This document shows positions 62,907 through 64,000 of a stretch of DNA of 64,000 nucleotides, piece after piece; position 1 is the first letter of the stretch; every line of letters begins with the position of its first letter. Source of the DNA: Moorella glycerini (GTDB taxonomy: Bacteria > Bacillota > DSM-521 > Neomoorellales > Neomoorellaceae); contig NZ_CP046244.1 in assembly GCF_009735625.1 (NCBI RefSeq), forward strand, positions 1,116,001 through 1,180,000, given 5' to 3'. The position numbers were made by a program, and so were the translations under genes. Under the pieces are notes generated by a model. That model saw nothing but the letters and a program-made list of their open reading frames with translations, was not told the origin of the DNA and did not search any database.

Positions 62907-63470
62907 CTATTTCTTACCGCCCTTGGCGCCACCCTTGGCGCCGGTCTTACCAACTTTGCGCCGGATATACTCATCTTCATACTTAATACCTTTACCCTTA
63001 TAAGGTTCCGGGCGGCGGACGTCGCGAATATTGGCCGCCAGGGCCCCTACCGCTTCTTTGTCAATGCCTTTAACGATTATTTTGTTGGGGGCCGGCACTT
63101 CAATCTCCAGCCCTTCCCCCGGTACTATTTCTACCGGGTGGGAATAACCTACCGTCAGCACCAGTTTGTTCCCCTGCTTGGCGGCCCGGTAGCCTACTCC
63201 TACCAGCTCCAGGCTTTTTTGAAAGCCTTTGGTGACGCCGTCAACCATATTCTGCAGCAGGGCCCGGGAAAGGCCATGCAGGGCGCGATGGGGCTTGGCA
63301 TCCGAGGGACGGCTGACCTCCAGTACATCCCCTTCCCGGCTAATGGTAATCTCGGCCGGGAACTGGCGGGTAAGTTTTCCCCTGGGCCCCTTTACCGTTA
63401 CCGTGTTGCCGTCAATGCTTACTTCTACCCCTGCCGGTACCTGCACCGGCTTTCTGCCTATACGTGACAC
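62907..63470 (-). CDS. rplF: Ribosomal protein L6
   Basis: A 187-residue 50S protein near the factor site. [18 protein letters not shown] and [16 protein letters not shown] are diagnostic. The lysine-rich tail ([13 protein letters not shown]) is slightly longer than usual. The start is GTG behind GGGAGGTG. Confidence 0.98.
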   Translation of the reverse strand: MSRIGRKPVQVPAGVEVSIDGNTVTVKGPRGKLTRQFPAEITISREGDVLEVSRPSDAKPHRALHGLSRALLQNMVDGVTKGFQKSLELVGVGYRAAKQGNKLVLTVGYSHPVEIVPGEGLEIEVPAPNKIIVKGIDKEAVGALAANIRDVRRPEPYKGKGIKYEDEYIRRKVGKTGAKGGAKGGKK

Positions 63471-63487
63471 CTGAACACCTCCCAGCC

Positions 63488-63880
63488 TTACCAGATATAA
63501 CAGATAACTTCACCGCCGACGCCTTCCCGGCGGGCCTGTTTATCCGTGAGTATCCCTTTGCTGGTAGAGATTACAGCCACCCCCAGCCCCCCCAGGACTT
63601 TGGGAATTTCTCCCTTCCTGGCATAGATCCTGAGCCCCGGGCGGCTGATCCGTTTTATGCCCGTAATAACCTTTTCCTTATTGGGACCATACTTGAGATA
63701 AAGTCTCAAGATACCCTGCTTGCCATCTTCGATGTACTCGTAGTTCTTGATATAACCTTCGTTCTTCAAGATTTCAGCTATCGCCCGCTTCATTTTGGAA
63801 GCCGGTACTTCCACCTTCTCCTGGTAGACCATGTTGGCGTTACGAATGCGGGTCAGGAAATCAGCAATGGGATCGGTCAT
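63488..63880 (-). CDS. rpsH: Ribosomal protein S8
   Basis: A 130-residue 30S protein that binds 16S r[20 protein letters not shown] and the C-terminal [20 protein letters not shown] are diagnostic. ATG 63880; a GTG just before it is also possible. Confidence 0.98.
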   Translation of the reverse strand: MTDPIADFLTRIRNANMVYQEKVEVPASKMKRAIAEILKNEGYIKNYEYIEDGKQGILRLYLKYGPNKEKVITGIKRISRPGLRIYARKGEIPKVLGGLGVAVISTSKGILTDKQARREGVGGEVICYIW

Positions 63881-63915
63881 CACCTTGAACTACCCCCTTC
63901 CTTCTCGTCCCGCCC

Positions 63916-64000
63916 TTACCAGCTGGCTTTCACTATACCAGGAAGCTCTCCCCTGTAGGCCAGCTCGCGGAAACAAATACGGCACAGGCCGAACTTCCGC
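63916..64000 (-). CDS. rpsN: Ribosomal protein S14, zinc type, 5' end beyond window
   Basis: The last 28 codons are visible, ending RGELPGIVKASW. FGLCRICFRELAY shows the second zinc Cys pair of the short (type Z) S14. Usual place before rpsH. Confidence 0.95.
   Translation of the reverse strand, partial: RKFGLCRICFRELAYRGELPGIVKASW

Overview
The window reads as 64 kb of chromosome from a GC-rich, spore-forming, thermophilic Firmicute, most likely Moorella (M. thermoacetica-like). This is an inference. It rests on the close match of gene order to the Bacillus spo0F-fba-rho-prfA-glyA-atp-murA-spoIID-spoIIQ-spoIIID-mbl block, on the sporulation genes, on zinc-type ribosomal proteins, on a CBS-domain family II pyrophosphatase without a DRTGG domain (a form characterised from M. 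thermoacetica), and on a SCIFF peptide locus typical of Clostridia. Every gene I can support lies on the minus strand, so the operons run from high to low coordinates. I see no rRNA, tRNA or CRISPR array.

In transcription order: 64000-55184 is the end of the S10/spc/alpha ribosomal cluster (rpsN to rplQ) with secY, adk, map and infA. It is followed by an ECF transporter module (ecfA1-ecfA2-ecfT), truA, rplM-rpsI, and a SCIFF precursor with its radical SAM maturase. 48702-43412 holds envelope and redox genes: a G5/LysM/M23 peptidase, trxB, a CopZ-like chaperone, a peptidase MA protein and an HtrA protease. A possible 21-residue microprotein gene with its own palindrome, ribosome site and terminator sits between the last two. 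43405-33369 holds rlmH, the CBS pyrophosphatase, an MFS transporter, aroF behind a T-box leader, ywiB-argS, pyrG and a FemAB ligase.

33359-31198 is the one clearly mobile stretch. An ISLre2-like element (31265-32985, 9-bp target duplication) has cut a small AT-rich, toxin-like gene near its 3' end, and the original reading frame can be restored across the duplication. Then come alr (behind a candidate structured RNA leader), spo0F (probably starting at CTG), a zinc-ribbon orphan, fba, a DUF1540 mini-protein, tal, rho, a LysM/M23 peptidase, rpmE, yqhQ, prfA-prmC, a Sua5-type tRNA modification gene, mntP, ywlE, rpiB, ywlG, glyA, comEB, a MazG-like gene and wecB.

13729-6739 is a complete F-type ATP synthase operon (atpZ-I-B-E-F-H-A-G-D-C) whose c subunit looks proton-type. 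6555-950 is the cell-wall and sporulation group ywmB, murA, spoIID, spoIIQ, spoIIID and mbl. At the left edge an RND-efflux adaptor begins, with a clear promoter and a TetR-style palindrome over its start.

The least explained material is non-coding. It comprises three large nested inverted-repeat (foldback) elements (31328-31453, 50310-50522, 52450-52705), a one-arm partial copy of the second at 24926-24995, the multi-helix RNA candidate upstream of alr, and the palindrome-plus-microprotein unit at 44703-44812.
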